Of a stretch of 64,000 bases of DNA, positions 12,578 to 24,819 are shown piece after piece. Each line of letters opens with the position of its first letter. The first letter of the stretch is position 1. Source of the DNA: Labia minor (lineage: Eukaryota > Arthropoda > Insecta > Dermaptera > Spongiphoridae); NCBI GenBank assembly GCA_963082975.1, contig OY720349.1, forward strand, positions 50,635,962 through 50,699,961, written 5' to 3'. Position numbers and translations under genes: made by a program. The notes below the pieces were generated by a model that was given only the letters and a program-made list of their open reading frames with translations, was not told the DNA's origin and searched no databases.

Positions 12578-13282
12578 CAGGGAGCGGCAAAATGATCTGA
12601 CGGTTTTAAAATGTAAATAACTCAATCGTTTTAAGAGATACAAAGTGTTTTATTGCATATTACAGATTGCTATTTATGAACATTTATAAAAATAACCAAA
12701 GAAATGTTTATGTGATCCGTTTAAGATTTGAAGATGACATCTTTCAAATGATGACCATCTTGGGCCATGCATTCTTCCAATCTCTCTTGCACTGAAATTG
12801 TCAAAAACACTTTCCCTAACATTGCAGGAGGAAGGTTGGTGGGGATAGCGGCGTTCCAGAGCCTACGTGTGGACATTTTAGTAGCCATGGAGCGGAGGTC
12901 GGCTGAGCACCGTGCATTCGTTGTGGAAGCATTTTTTAAAAGTGGCGATAGTGTTGTTTTTCTTGTGTGGGGACTGCTGAAATCAAGAGTGTACACAAAC
13001 AAACCCCGCACATTGGATGACCTCAAGGAAGCCATACGCCAAGAAATAGCCAACCTTCCTCCTGCAATGTTAGGGAAAGTGTTTTTGACAATTTCAGTGC
13101 AAGAGAGATTGGAAGAATGCATGGCCCAAGATGGTCATCATTTGAAAGATGTCATCTTCAAATCTTAAACGGATCACATAAACATTTCTTTGGCTATTTT
13201 TATAAATGTTCATAAATAGCAATCTGTAAAACGATTGAGTTATTTACATTTTAAAACCGTCAGATCATTTTGCCGCTCCCTG
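12578..13282. mobile_element. Fold-back miniature element derived from a DUF4817 transposon
   Basis: A 705-bp palindromic element. The arms (12578-12838 and about 13050-13282) are near-identical inverted copies starting CAGGGAGCGGCAAAATGATC and flanked by TA (12576-12577 and 13283-13284). The right arm lacks about 28 bp present at about 12636-12663 in the left arm. Each arm encodes the transposase C-terminus, so both strands carry it, with a single N-terminal fragment between them. The arrangement is inverted C-term, N-term, C-term. Long self-complementarity means a transcript would form a long hairpin. Confidence 0.9.
12887..13168 (+). pseudogene. DUF4817 transposase, N- and C-termini fused by deletion
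   Basis: An open frame of 93 codons within the fold-back element. Residues 1-29 (MERRSAEHRAFVVEAFFKSG...) match the N-terminal DUF4817 helix-turn-helix. Residues about 38-93 (KPRTLDDLKEAIRQEI...ERLEECMAQDGHHLKDVIF) match the C-terminal tail of the DDE_3 transposase. The entire catalytic core, about 250 residues, is missing, so it cannot transpose. The frame stays open from 12767, but that upstream part is antisense C-terminus. The minus strand carries a second 133-codon frame (13122-12721) ending in the same C-terminal peptide. If translated, the product could at most bind DNA. That is inference. Confidence 0.75.
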
Positions 13283-13284
13283 TA

Positions 13285-14760
13285 TTTAATTTGAATTAAC
13301 ATCAATTTATATTAACATTAAATTCAACTACAAAAACCATTTTTCTTGAACATATTTCATTCGAGAAAGAAAGAGACTACTAGGTGTATCAGACTACTAA
13401 TTAGAAGTATATATTGTACATACATACATTATACATTATTCTCCTAAGATACAGTGAAGACAAAATCGCCAAGATAGATAATAAAACTCCTACGTATCAA
13501 TTCATATCTCTATTTCAGATTAATTAATGCATTCTTTTTTTTCGAAACATAATCTAATTATATAGTCATCGATGTAAATATTTAAATGAGTAGTCTAATT
13601 GGCGATTTACATGTATCAATTATTTATGCATGCAATTCAAAGTTTAGATAATACATACGAGTGCATAAAATACCGCCAACATATTTAATCACAAATTATC
13701 TCTATTGGTCATAAATAAACAGGCGAGGGCAAAGGGGATGCAAAATGAATACCTATTCAGATATCACAATTGATCAAAAATATGTTGATGTTGGCATCAT
13801 ACTGAAATGCGCATTGCAATTATTCATATCAATCTGTAAATTTTATGTATTTCATTTATTTACATATCTTCGAAAATAATTCAGTTAAGATAATATAAAT
13901 AAAATTATTTTCCTTTTTTAAAGATAATTCTTATTTTTAAAAAAATGAAATATGAAATATATATTTTAATAAACTTTTACTTTGCATTGGAAAATAACTA
14001 TTAGTTAAGTAACTACAAAAATAGTTGTTTTAAGACTACAATGAACTTTTAAAAGATAAAAAAAAATAAAAAGTGGGCAGTAAATGTTTCTGCTTATTTG
14101 TTTAGACCACATTTTAAAAGAGATACGAGTATATTAAAGAAATATACTTTTTGTAGTATTGAAACCATATATTTAAATTTGGTATCTCTTTGGGATGTAA
14201 AATAAAACATTTTGGTTGGTTAGGAAAAAAAAAACTGTCGCCATAATAATTATATTTCCATTTTTTTTTTTCAATTTCTCTGACTCGGATTTAATGATAC
14301 ATTTTAATATATCTTATATATAAAAATGTTCGTATAATAGTTTTGTGTTAGACGTTTCTACGAGGAAGAAAATGGCATTGATTTTTATCTTAGCATAACA
14401 TTATATCTAAATATTTAAAGAAAATTGTATTTAAAATGAAATGTAATATTATTTTAAAACTAGAAAACTTCTTTATGAACTAATGGCTATGCAGGGTCAT
14501 TTTTAATTTATAGTATTAGTAATCACATATATAATAATTTTTATATCATTATAAAGTAATATTTAAATTTAAAATAATTCTTTGGGGTGAAATGAAGTGG
14601 ATTACAACAGATAATATACTTAACATATTCAAAAAAATATTATTCTGAAATTATTACGATTCTATATTCTCTTTCATAAGAAGTTCTAGATCGTCAAATG
14701 GAGACTATAATCTTCTAGAAAGCCTCGGGAAATCAATTTTTCTATATAAAAATACTTTTT
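13285..14760. other. AT-rich spacer
   Basis: No gene seen. Poly-A and poly-T runs and AT-rich sequence only. Confidence 0.5.
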
Positions 14761-15378
14761 ACCGACCGACGATAGTAAGGGAGGTATTGTTTTCACACCA
14801 AATTTCACATTTGGAGATTTTTACATATCTCCACGAATCATGCATTTTCTTAATAGAAAAAAGTATTTTTAGCATGATGTCTGTCCGTCCGTCCGTTGTG
14901 TGTCTGTAAAGATGTGTACAGCTTGGCACAATGGATTTTGATAAAATTTGGTAGATTTACTTAATGCATCAGTATGATGAATTGATCAACTTTTGGTGTA
15001 TATCCGAAAACCGGAAGTGGTAGTATTACCGATCGACGATAGGAAGGGAAGGGTTATTTTCACACCAAATTTCACATGAGGAGATTTTTTTACATATCTC
15101 CACGAATCATGCAGTTTGTATTGGTTTTATCCTCAGGAAAAATCATCTTCATTAGTTTTTTCTTAATTTAAAATTATATGACGTTACCCAGCCCTTCATG
15201 ACGTCACAGCTAGCTCCTACATATATATTATAAATAAAATAAAATTAAAAATATTTATGTTATATCCATATCTGTTTTTTATTGCGTTAATAGATACATT
15301 TAAATTATTTGAAATTGCTGGAAATTAATTTATTTCAAACATTCGGTCGGTTCTGCGCTTGACCACAGGTCAACTTAT
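14761..15378 (+). mobile_element. Rolling-circle-like (Helentron/HINE-type) repeat, family C, copy 2
   Basis: The second copy of the 7.3-kb repeat, in the same orientation. It has ACCGACCGACGATAG at the 5' end and a diverged inverted partner (TTCGGTCGGT) near 15345. A perfect hairpin, TTGACC-ACA-GGTCAA (15358-15372), precedes the terminus CTTATT. The microsatellite is shortened to GTCCGTCCGTCCGT. The TGATGAATTGATCAAC and ACCGGAAGTGGTAGTATTA blocks are shared with copy 1. The intact hairpin makes this the better copy for defining the 3' end. Confidence 0.65.
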
Positions 15379-15794
15379 TAGTTTTATTTTTATTTATTTG
15401 TTAGATAATTATAATACTATATATTATTTGGTTTGAATAATTTTTAGTTTTTATAATATTCGTTTTAAAAAGGGGATATTCTATGTTTTTAAAGAAAGTG
15501 AAAGGACAAAATGAATTACGTTAGTAGTGTTTGCTTAAATGGATTAAGTCGTAAAAAAAGAAACAAAAGATTACTTTCAAAGAAAAAAGATGTAAAGGAA
15601 AACTGATACTATATTTTTTTCAAAAGCCAGGGGAGGCGAGGAAATCGTCATGGACACTCTGCATACAAGATTGAAAATTTATCAGAGTAGTACCGAATAC
15701 TTGTATGATTATACTTTGATACAAGATTTAGATTTCTATTTATGCTGAACATTAAATGCCTGCGTTTCTCCTTCCTCAATTAACATTTGAACTG

Positions 15795-16290
15795 AAATTA
15801 GAATCATTGATCGGGATCCAGTAGAAGTAAAAGAGCCCCTCCCATCGTTGCTTTGGTCGTGTTAAGGGAAGAAGAGGTAAGGGATGTGAGCTCAGGGTTA
15901 ATTAAGGGCCTGAGACTGCAATAATCGGGCTTGACTTGCCAAACAGGCCATGTGCTTTCGTCTTTCGGACACCTCCCCCCTTCTGGTTTTGCCAAGACTA
16001 GTTCAGTACATGACCCAAAGGGCACAGATCGAGGCAAAGGATCGCTTGACATCCTGCCGAGTGGACCAAGGGCATCCATCAACGACTAAGCCCCGACATG
16101 AGAAAGCCCAGACAACCCTCCCGCCCCCACAAACAGCCCGGTAAATTAGATATTTAAGCCGCTTTTGTATTTGTGTATATATATCTATGACTTGGGGGCG
16201 AAATTAAACCCAGAGATTTCAATCTCGAGAGGTTTGCACAAACACTGACAATGAGTGTCGGACCAAGGGGTGGTTATGAATTGGGCTTTA
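15795..16290. other. GC-richer segment of unknown nature
   Basis: Clearly richer in GC than its surroundings and open in both directions (minus 16082-15804, 92 codons; plus 15950-16144, 64 codons). I recognise neither protein. The minus frame has a WPVWQVKPDYCSLRPLINPE stretch but no diagnostic motif and no obvious splice sites. It could be a decayed mobile element or an unrecognised exon. Confidence 0.2.
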
Positions 16291-18650
16291 CTTGAAATCA
16301 TATAATAATATATATAATTAATAAATATATAAACACTATCTTTCAGCAACTATAATAATTTATTATTTCAATTTTTATTTATTCTAAAAAGTTGAATAAA
16401 TAAATACTCGTATATGCATTTATAGAAATTTGAGTTTATGATTTAATCCAAAAAAGCGCATGATCTATCATTATAAAACGTTTGTTATAAAATTATATCT
16501 AAATTATAATATATTATTGTATAAATTGGATTTAATTATTTCTTGTTTTAATAAATAAATTATATAAATAATTTTGCTCTAAACTCTAGATATATTGGTT
16601 ACTGAATAAAAAACAAAATTAATTTATATTGTAATATTTTAATTATTTACCATGAGGAAGTATGAATAAAAGAAAGACATTACAGAAACATTATTAAATT
16701 ACGGTTGGAATATTATTGGAAAATCAAAATCAAATCATTTCATTGAAATCAATTATCGAATCCTCCACTCATTTTAGTTCATTGCGTTGCTCTTTCAATA
16801 TATACCTATATATATATATAAATATATTGATGTATGTATAAATATAAAGAGAGAGTGAGAAAGAGAGAGTCATATTTTATAAAAGCATTCCCTATGCTGT
16901 CCAGTTATTTGGAAATAATTAATAATATGAATAAATTAACAAAACTGCTGTTGATGATCATGATCATATTTCATTTTATTCGCGTTACGCGTCGAGATGA
17001 AAAATAAACAATTCAATATATATATATATATATATATATTTAAATTAACAAAATAAAAATTGAGAGGCCAAATAAAAAAAAAGAAAATCAATCTCGCCCT
17101 CCATTCATTTGAATGTATATTAAATTACCCTTATATATATATATTTCATCCGATTTGTACTCATTTTACTCTTCCACCCCTCTCCCTTCAACATCCTTTC
17201 TCCCTTCTCTACTTCTGAATAACCTTTTATCAACCAAATCTCGGATAGATATTGTTGTTTAATTAACAAATAATGCTTATCTCGCTTCAAATTAAATATA
17301 AATTTATTATTACTTCGAAAAAGCTCAAATTCAATTCTACTATATTACTATATTACTAAAGAGTAACAGTTTTGACCGTTCCTAATAATTTCGTGCTATA
17401 TAATAAATATATTAAATAATTAAAAAATATTTTCTTATTTTTGATATTGAATTAATTATATTATTTTAAGGATAAAATATTGTAATATATAAAAAAATAT
17501 AGTTTTTAATTCAGTATTGTACCTTAAATTAAATTGTGTTAGGTAGAATAAAATACTAATGTTAATAATATTTAAAAAAAAAGAAATATATATATATATA
17601 GAAAAACTGTAAAATATATTTAAATTATATGATATGGTTTACTAATTTTAATTTTTTAAAATATTTTTGATTTTAAAACCTAAGACTTATGCAACCATAT
17701 ACACAAATAAACATTTTAGTTCCTACATATTTATTATATTTATGATTATTTAGAATTGAATTTGGAGGAATCTACTAATTTAAAATCATAGTAATATATT
17801 AAAATACTATTAATTTTTGCTTTATTTTTAATCAATTTTATTTTGATAAAAAAAATTACATACTCATAATTAATCATATCCATTTTGGTTCAATATAATT
17901 CTAAAATATATGTTTAAAAATCACAGTGAATAAATATAAAGAGAACACAACACTTTAATAAAATAGTCCATGAGTATCAGAAAAGTCTATTTTTTACTTT
18001 ATCTTTTTAAATAATGGTCGCTTTATTCCATTTCCATGACGATTTAAGCATCCATTTTTTTTTCTAAATTGATAATTTATAATGTATATAATATATGAAT
18101 AAAAATGAAAATAAAATAATAAAACACAATTAAATAACAAAATAAATAAAAAATTCTTAATAGTAGAGAGGGACGTTTACATGAGATTTTTAATTTGTAG
18201 TATTGTGTTTATTAAATTTTTAAATGTTTACTTGTGGTTAGAATATTGATTTTTTGTTAATTATATTTAATTTGAATCCATGTTCTCATAATTAATGAAT
18301 ATGATTTTAATTTTTTTTTTTTTTATTTTTAATTTAATGACTAAAAATCATGTAGTAAATAAACAAAGTTTTCTGTGATATATTAAATAAAAGATTGAAG
18401 AGATATGATTTATTTATTTATATTTTAACGTTTGACAAGTGTAGATTATATTTTAAATACATCGATTAAATAGTATTAGGTGTTGAAAATGGGAATTATT
18501 GAACAAGTGTTTTATGTTTCGTGTTTTGTCTTTGTTGGAAGGTAATCTGTTTGTCTGATTGGCACCTTTCTTGCCTGTAATGTTGTTGTTCGTTGGTTGG
18601 TTTGTTAATAAAGTAATCATCAAGGCGATGTAATGGTGGTTGGCTTTTTT
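16291..18650. other. AT-rich region upstream of the NKX6-like exon
   Basis: Very AT-rich with several (TA)n runs (about 16806-16830, 17018-17040 and 17585-17600). No coding sequence. The minus-strand frame at 18453-18677 is not convincing. Confidence 0.5.
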
Positions 18651-18679
18651 TCTCGGCCCTTCATAATTGGGTTCCACCC

Positions 18680-19034
18680 CTTTGGAGCGAGAGCCGTGTC
18701 TCGTAAATAAATAGCCGGTGGGGCGCGTGCATGTTTTGGAAGCCAGCTGTATCCTAATCGCGACAAAGTGTGCGCGACGTAATTTGGGTTGATTCCCATT
18801 CTGTGTGGCTATCAGCGCGGTGTGTGCGGGGGAGGAATGGAGGGGCGAACGGGCGATGGTGGGGGAAGCGGCGCTTGGGCGCGCGTTCAGTCATCGGCCG
18901 ACCTCAGGCCCCTTCACTTGGATCCCGAGTGCTGTGCGTTGCGTTGCGCGGGCATCTCGCGAGAGTCGCACGCGGCCCTCGCCTGCCGAGCCGCGTGTAT
19001 GAGTCTGTGCGCAGTGCCGCAAGCTGGGGCAGCC
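18680..19034 (+). promoter_or_regulatory. Putative core promoter and 5' UTR of NKX6-like gene
   Basis: An abrupt shift from AT-rich to GC- and CpG-rich sequence precedes the coding exon. An AAATAAATAG element (about 18704-18713), followed by GGGGCGCGTG, could serve as a TATA-like/GC-box pair. No transcription start can be assigned by eye. The reading frame of the exon is open upstream to about 18789, with in-frame ATGs at 18837 and 18999, so part of this region may be coding instead. Confidence 0.4.
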
Positions 19035-19581
19035 ATGCAGCACCAGCCCGAGCCCCATGGACCCAATAACAACAACAACAACAACAACACGAATAATAAT
19101 AATAATAACAATCCTAGTGTGAAACGACGTGACAGCGATGCAGATGCGAGCAGTGGTGGTGAAGGTGCCGCGAGTTCCCCACCTCATCCCCAACCACCCC
19201 CGCTACCCCCACCGACACCCCCCAGCTCAAGTGTCAACTCGTGGCACCCACATGTCTACGCGAAACCCCCGAAAGCCCCGACTCCTCACGGAATCGCCGA
19301 TATCCTCGGCTGGAGTCATCAGAAACCTCTCGTTGTGCATCCCTCTGTGCCCGTCGTGCCCGTCGTACCAGTTGCGACCCTCGCCACCCCTGACCAACCC
19401 TTGAACTTGACAACCCGCAGTAGAGACGTATCACCGACATCATCGTCAGGCTCGTTGCCGACGGGCCGGACACCCCCGCCGCCAACGACCAAGATACCGG
19501 CACGCGGCTCACTTCCCTTCCGGGAGCCACCACTCAACGGCACGGACAAGTCACGCGTCACTGCACCCCTCACCCCAAAAG
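19035..19581 (+). CDS. First coding exon of an NKX6/HGTX-like homeobox protein (partial)
   Basis: An exon of about 182 codons ending at a consensus donor (AAAAG|GTAAGC) in phase 1. Residues about 11-27 are an Asn run encoded by (AAC)n/(AAT)n. Then come a Pro-rich stretch, PPKAPTPHGIADILGW, QPLNLTTRSR and a Ser/Pro/Thr-rich tail. TPHGIxDILG is the N-terminal eh1-like repression motif of NKX6 proteins, which recruits Groucho/TLE. PLNLT resembles the CtBP-binding PxNLS motif. NKX6 (HGTX in flies) is a nuclear transcription factor patterning motor neurons. The homeodomain lies on later exons that I could not find. The ATG at 19035 (AGCCATGCA context) was chosen because similarity begins after it; 18999 and 18837 are alternatives. 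Strong GC and codon contrast with the surroundings supports real coding. The NKX6 assignment rests on one motif. Confidence 0.7.
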
Positions 19582-19590
19582 GTAAGCAAC
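19578..19590 (+). other. Splice donor of the NKX6-like exon
   Basis: AAAG|GTAAGC, with the intron starting at 19582. In the downstream sequence the reading frame reaches a stop at 19725-19727 and GC content falls within about 120 bp, as expected for an intron. Confidence 0.75.
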
Positions 19591-19591
19591 A

Positions 19592-21493
19592 ACCTAGCCA
19601 CCTTATCCACCTCATCCACCTTCAACTGCATTGGGTGTTAACAGCATCCATCATCATGCGATTTGTTGGCATTTGCATAACCAGTTCACTGCCGTCTCCC
19701 CTGTACGACAATTCCGCCGATTCATGATAAATAAAATCCATTGGGAAAAGATAAAATCACTACACCCACACACGATTCACCACCAATTGGCTTAGATAAA
19801 TTAAAATTCACACAATTGGGTTGGATTTTTAATTCAAGGAATGCTTTTATTAAAATTTCCATTCAACTTAAGCCATGTGTAAAATTTTAACAAATAAAAA
19901 AAAAACTTGTAAATAATAGGATATAGTAAAATATATAAAACTAAATTCAATTTAGTAATTAAGAATATTAACCGTTTTCATATCAATATTTTTATTCTAT
20001 ATATTGATCATTTTTAAATAGATTAATTTCATTAAAATTTTTTTAAATATTTTAACTAGATACCTCTTTTAGAGAATGTTATTTTTTTTTTTTTATTTAT
20101 TTTTATTTTATTTTTTAATTGATGAAGAGAAGAACCAAAGCATTCCGCATCAAGTGACATTTTTTCAACACAATTGGGTCTTTTACTTTATATCCTTTGA
20201 AAGTGTTAAATAAAATCCTTTTATCATAAGGGCTGTCAAAATAGCAACCACATTTAGATGTCGATTCTCAATTTATAATATATTAAATACCAAAATACAA
20301 ATTTTCAAGCTAACATAAGAGATTATTTGAATAAATAAATTATATAATTTAAAATATGAATCTAAACGTTTGATAAATTTACATATAATATATGTATTTA
20401 TTTAATTTCAATTATACAAAGTATATTGGTGTTCGTTATATTTTCTTTTATTTTCATCCTAGAAGTTCTAATCTTTCTTTAACTTTCTAAATCATTAACT
20501 AATGTTACCGAATAACGTCCCTATCTATACTTTGTTTGAATATATTTCATTTTTAAATATTATATGGATAACTAGTTAAAAATAAAATTATAAAGTTTGT
20601 TCATTTTTCTATAATTTTTATTTTTTTTTAAATTAATAAATTAAATATTTTTTTTTAATTATTACTAAATGATTATAAGTTTTTCAAATTTAACTTCTCC
20701 TATTCAAACAAATATAAAAAATAAATTAATTCATTTATGCTAATTTTAAATATATTAACTTTTATATTATATAATATAAATAATTTCTATTCTAAATAAT
20801 ATTTCAAACAAGGTAGAATAATTAAATTGAAACTATAAAGATAATATTTATTTATTTTTCAGTCTGAAACAATTATATTTTTCAATGTTTATAATCCACT
20901 TAAGTATTATAATATTCGAAATTGTTATGTATCTTAATTTATATTAAAAAAAAGTATTTTTATTTTAATCATTAATTCAAAAATTTCAAAATTTTATTCA
21001 AAAAACAAAATATATGTTGGAAATTTAAATTAAACGTTTTGAATTGGATATTTTTTATATAAAAGAAAATTCAATCTTTTTTTATATAATTTGTAAAACA
21101 TTATATACATATATAAATTGAAAAAATGATTAAAGCTGCTTTTTTTTAAATTAACTTTAAATTCTTTCTAATTCACTGATTTAATTTTTACTTTTAATTT
21201 TTGTTTATTGTTTTTATTTTTTGTTTTTTGATTTTTTTTTTTGTACTAATTTAACTCAATTGTACACCATTTTTTCACATTAAAAACAAAAAACTGCCAA
21301 CTGTGGTCATCAAACGTTTGAACTTTGTATATATAGCAATATTCACCATTCACTTATCAATTTAATTTATTTGTCATTCACCTCCCTGTTTCCACCCCAA
21401 CCAAGCCCAAATCCTCCATAACCCCTATCAATTCATATTTGGTTTATTAAAATAAAAAAAAAATAAAAATAAAACCATAGGTATTAAAAAAAT

Positions 21494-21562
<69 letters not shown>

Positions 21563-23330
21563 TGTCCATACTATGATTATTTTTTTAAAATAATCTTTAC
21601 ATATAATTTTAAAAAGATTAAATTTTATTAAAATAAATTTAGATTTATATAATTGAATTGTTGATAATAATTTACAACTTACCAACTTCCTCAATGTGTT
21701 TTGGTTTACAATTGGTTTCTGTATAAACAAATTATTCGCTAACCTTTCCTCACTCATTCGAACCACGTGACCCGCACAACGAAAACTCCTCGAGTTTATA
21801 ATTGTGACTTGTGTTTGGTGATGCTTAGAGATCCTAAATCCTTATTTCGCATTCTCTCCAATTAGCATATGAATTAATCTTTTTAAAATATATTCTATAT
21901 GTTTGGAAGATTATTTTCATATATTTAGCAATTTATTTTCTTTTTTAATTAGAGTAGTGAATATATTCTTATTTTATTTTTTTAACTAAAATCCCTTTCA
22001 TTTTTTTAATTTAGTGATTTCTTAAAATGAACATAAATAGTTCAAATTAGCTGAGAAATCTATTTAATTTATCATTGTTTTTTTTTTTTAATTTTGAGTG
22101 GATATCTATTCCATATACAAAACTGCAAATTTCTCTTTTAAAGATTTACTCGTTCCACTCGTTTTAAAGCCGAATGATAAATCTTTTGAAAAGGCACCAA
22201 TGAACAATCCATTCCTTTATATTCAGACAAAATCGATGAATGTTTTGATCTCAAGAAAAAGGACTTGATTCTTTCAATGCTATTCTCATTTACAAAAAAA
22301 AAAAAAAAAAAAAAAAAATTGAAAGTAATTGAATTTACATGACAGAAAGCAAATAATAAAGAATTTAAAATTGTAAATATGCAATTTCTAAATAGTAAAC
22401 ATATCATGTATTAAAAATATTTCTATTCCAAGAAGATAAAAAAATACTTGAATATTATAAAAAATTGTTAATTTCTAAATCGCACTTAATTAGGAAGGGC
22501 ATTTAAGTCTAAGAATGCTGAATTATTTAAAAATAGAGTTGCTAATTTCTTAGTTGGGTTACCTTTAGTAATTAATTCCTAAATATTTTACTCATCTTTG
22601 AACTTTAATATTTGGTAATATTTTTTTTTTTTTTTTTGAAATATATTTTATAATCTCCTTTCAGACAAGAAAAATTATTTGTTATTTAAAAAGAATTAAT
22701 TTTGAATATTTCTGAACATTGCTTTTTTTATTTTTTTATATTATTTATCTATATTAATTTAAATTATTTCAAATCGCTCTACATGATAGTCATTTATCAA
22801 AAATAAAATAAAAAAATTAATTGATATGCCTTCACAAAATATAAAATAAAAGTTGTATAAAATATTATAATTAAATATAATAAAATAAAAAGTTAATAGT
22901 AAAATTATAAAATACATACAGCTGATAATTTATTTTATTTACATTTTTTATAACTCTTATATGGTTATAATTTTCACGTTATTAAATATTTATTTATTTT
23001 TTTTTTTCTTTGAAAATATTTTTTTTTATTAATGAATTTCAATTCATTTATATAACTAATAACTAATTCTTTAAAAGACTATTTATCCATCTGTTAGTAT
23101 TATTTTTGTTTATGTTTTGCTCTTGTTATGTTATAAAATCGAAATGCTGTCATTTTACTAGGTACCCATGTTTTTGATTTAATATTTTTATTTGACTCTT
23201 CTCTGCCCTCTGACCCCCTTCTCCCAATTACAAACCCAAAAGCATTTTGTTTTGTTGTTTTTTTTTTTTTTTTTCTTTTTAATCGGATCGCAATTGTTTT
23301 TCTGCTCTGTGCTTTGGCAATAATAAATCC
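19592..23330. other. Presumed intron, AT-rich
   Basis: Extremely AT-rich with long poly-T runs. It includes a (TA)n microsatellite at 21501-21552 and an A-run at 22293-22318. No exon or element boundary seen. The frames at 21428-21766 and 22138-22407 translate these simple repeats. Confidence 0.55.
21499..21553. repeat. (TA)n microsatellite, about 54 bp
   Basis: One of the longest pure TA dinucleotide runs in the window. Confidence 0.95.
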
Positions 23331-23485
23331 CTGACTAATGCGCTACAAAACGGACGGTAATTTCATTTTGTCGATTTTTTTTTTCCCTCCACCAATCGAC
23401 ATCGGTCGGTCATTGATCCACTCCAATTAAATTGCTTTAGGGGCTTCGCCTTAGATTCAACGTCACTCAATTAGCAGAGGGGATG
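23330..23485. promoter_or_regulatory. Candidate conserved non-coding element with homeodomain sites
   Basis: Higher-complexity sequence inside the presumed intron, with CCAATTAAATTGC and CTCAATTAGC (both containing CAATTA homeodomain cores) and a GGGGCTTCGCC stretch. No coding potential. Called on composition and motif clustering only. Confidence 0.25.
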
Positions 23486-24322
23486 AATAAAAAATAAAAA
23501 AAACTTTTAATAATATCCCTGCCGGCTGATTTTTTTCTCTCTCTTCGTTCCTGAAAGGATGTACATATTGGTTTCGTCGATGACATCAATACATTATAAA
23601 TATTAAGGGTGCAAATATAATTGTGTCCATGTGTGTGCGTGCATGAATGGGAAACTTTTTAACCCGCCCTTCCTCCCTCATTACTCAATTGAACCGCAGT
23701 AAAAATGATTTATCCCATGTCCCAAATGACAACACGCGTTCCCGATAAAACCCAAATATGTTGAAGACTAATGAATTCATGGAGTGAAAAACTGTTGCCC
23801 ACGATAAATATTTTCTTTAGATTCCCTATTTATTCTAAATTTTCATTTAATACACTATTGAAATATGATTACTAATACTTTTTATTTCTCTAATAATTCC
23901 TGATTTCAAATAAAATAAATATAAAGGAGGAAAAATTTTGATATTTTTATTTATTCATTCCATATAATATTGTTTTCACATATGGAATTTGATAATTTCC
24001 GAGGCTGTACGTGAACTTGTAACTAAAATATAATATTTAGATTGAGGGCTTTCTCTCTGCTTAAGATATTATAATCTATTATAAATATAATTTTTTAATG
24101 ATTTTTCAAAAAAATCTGTTTGTAAATTGATCAATCTTTAAGCGAATAGTTAAATGGAGAAAATATTGAATTGACTGAAAAAATATAAAATGAATTTATT
24201 TATATTAAAGAACAAAAAAAAATAATCCTTGTATATACATTTATTTAGTAAAATTTTTATATTAAAAAAATATTTGATTTTATGGTAAAATTTCAAATAT
24301 TTTTTAAACAAATTATTAAAAT

Positions 24323-24325
<3 letters not shown>

Positions 24326-24357
<32 letters not shown>

Positions 24358-24819
24358 ACTATCAGATTTATCAGGGATATAATCACGTATTTTTGAGAGA
24401 TTGTTTTCTCGACGTTTCGGCACCCATTTTGTCACCATTTTCAAGAGATTATTTGGGAATATTTTTTTGGGATTCTGGGTCTTAGTCTGTAGGACGAAGG
24501 GTTAATATCGGAATTCCAGTTTGCCTCGGGCTATTGTCCGGTACGGACGTGTGCCAGAGTCAGGATTGCCCAGGATTTAGCTCCACAGCAACGGAGTGAG
24601 TACAAAACCATCCAACCTATCAACCCAAAATCCTGATATTAACCCTTGGTCACACAGACTAAAACCCAGAATCCCAAAAAATATTCCCACCTAAATAATC
24701 TCTTGAAAATGGCGCCAAAATGGGTGCCCTAACGTCGAGAAAACAATCTCACAAAAATACGTGATTATATCACTGATAAATCTGATAATAATAATAATAA
24801 CATTCACGAAAACCTAAAC

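Noticed and set aside
18770-19069. Alternative plus frame over the 5' part of the NKX6-like exon
   Set aside because: Arg/Gly/Ala-rich translation of GC-rich DNA with no motif.
18891-19193. Minus-strand frames under the NKX6-like exon (also 19234-19533 and 19319-19615)
   Set aside because: Antisense shadows of the GC-rich plus-strand exon. Only the plus frame has a family motif and a donor.
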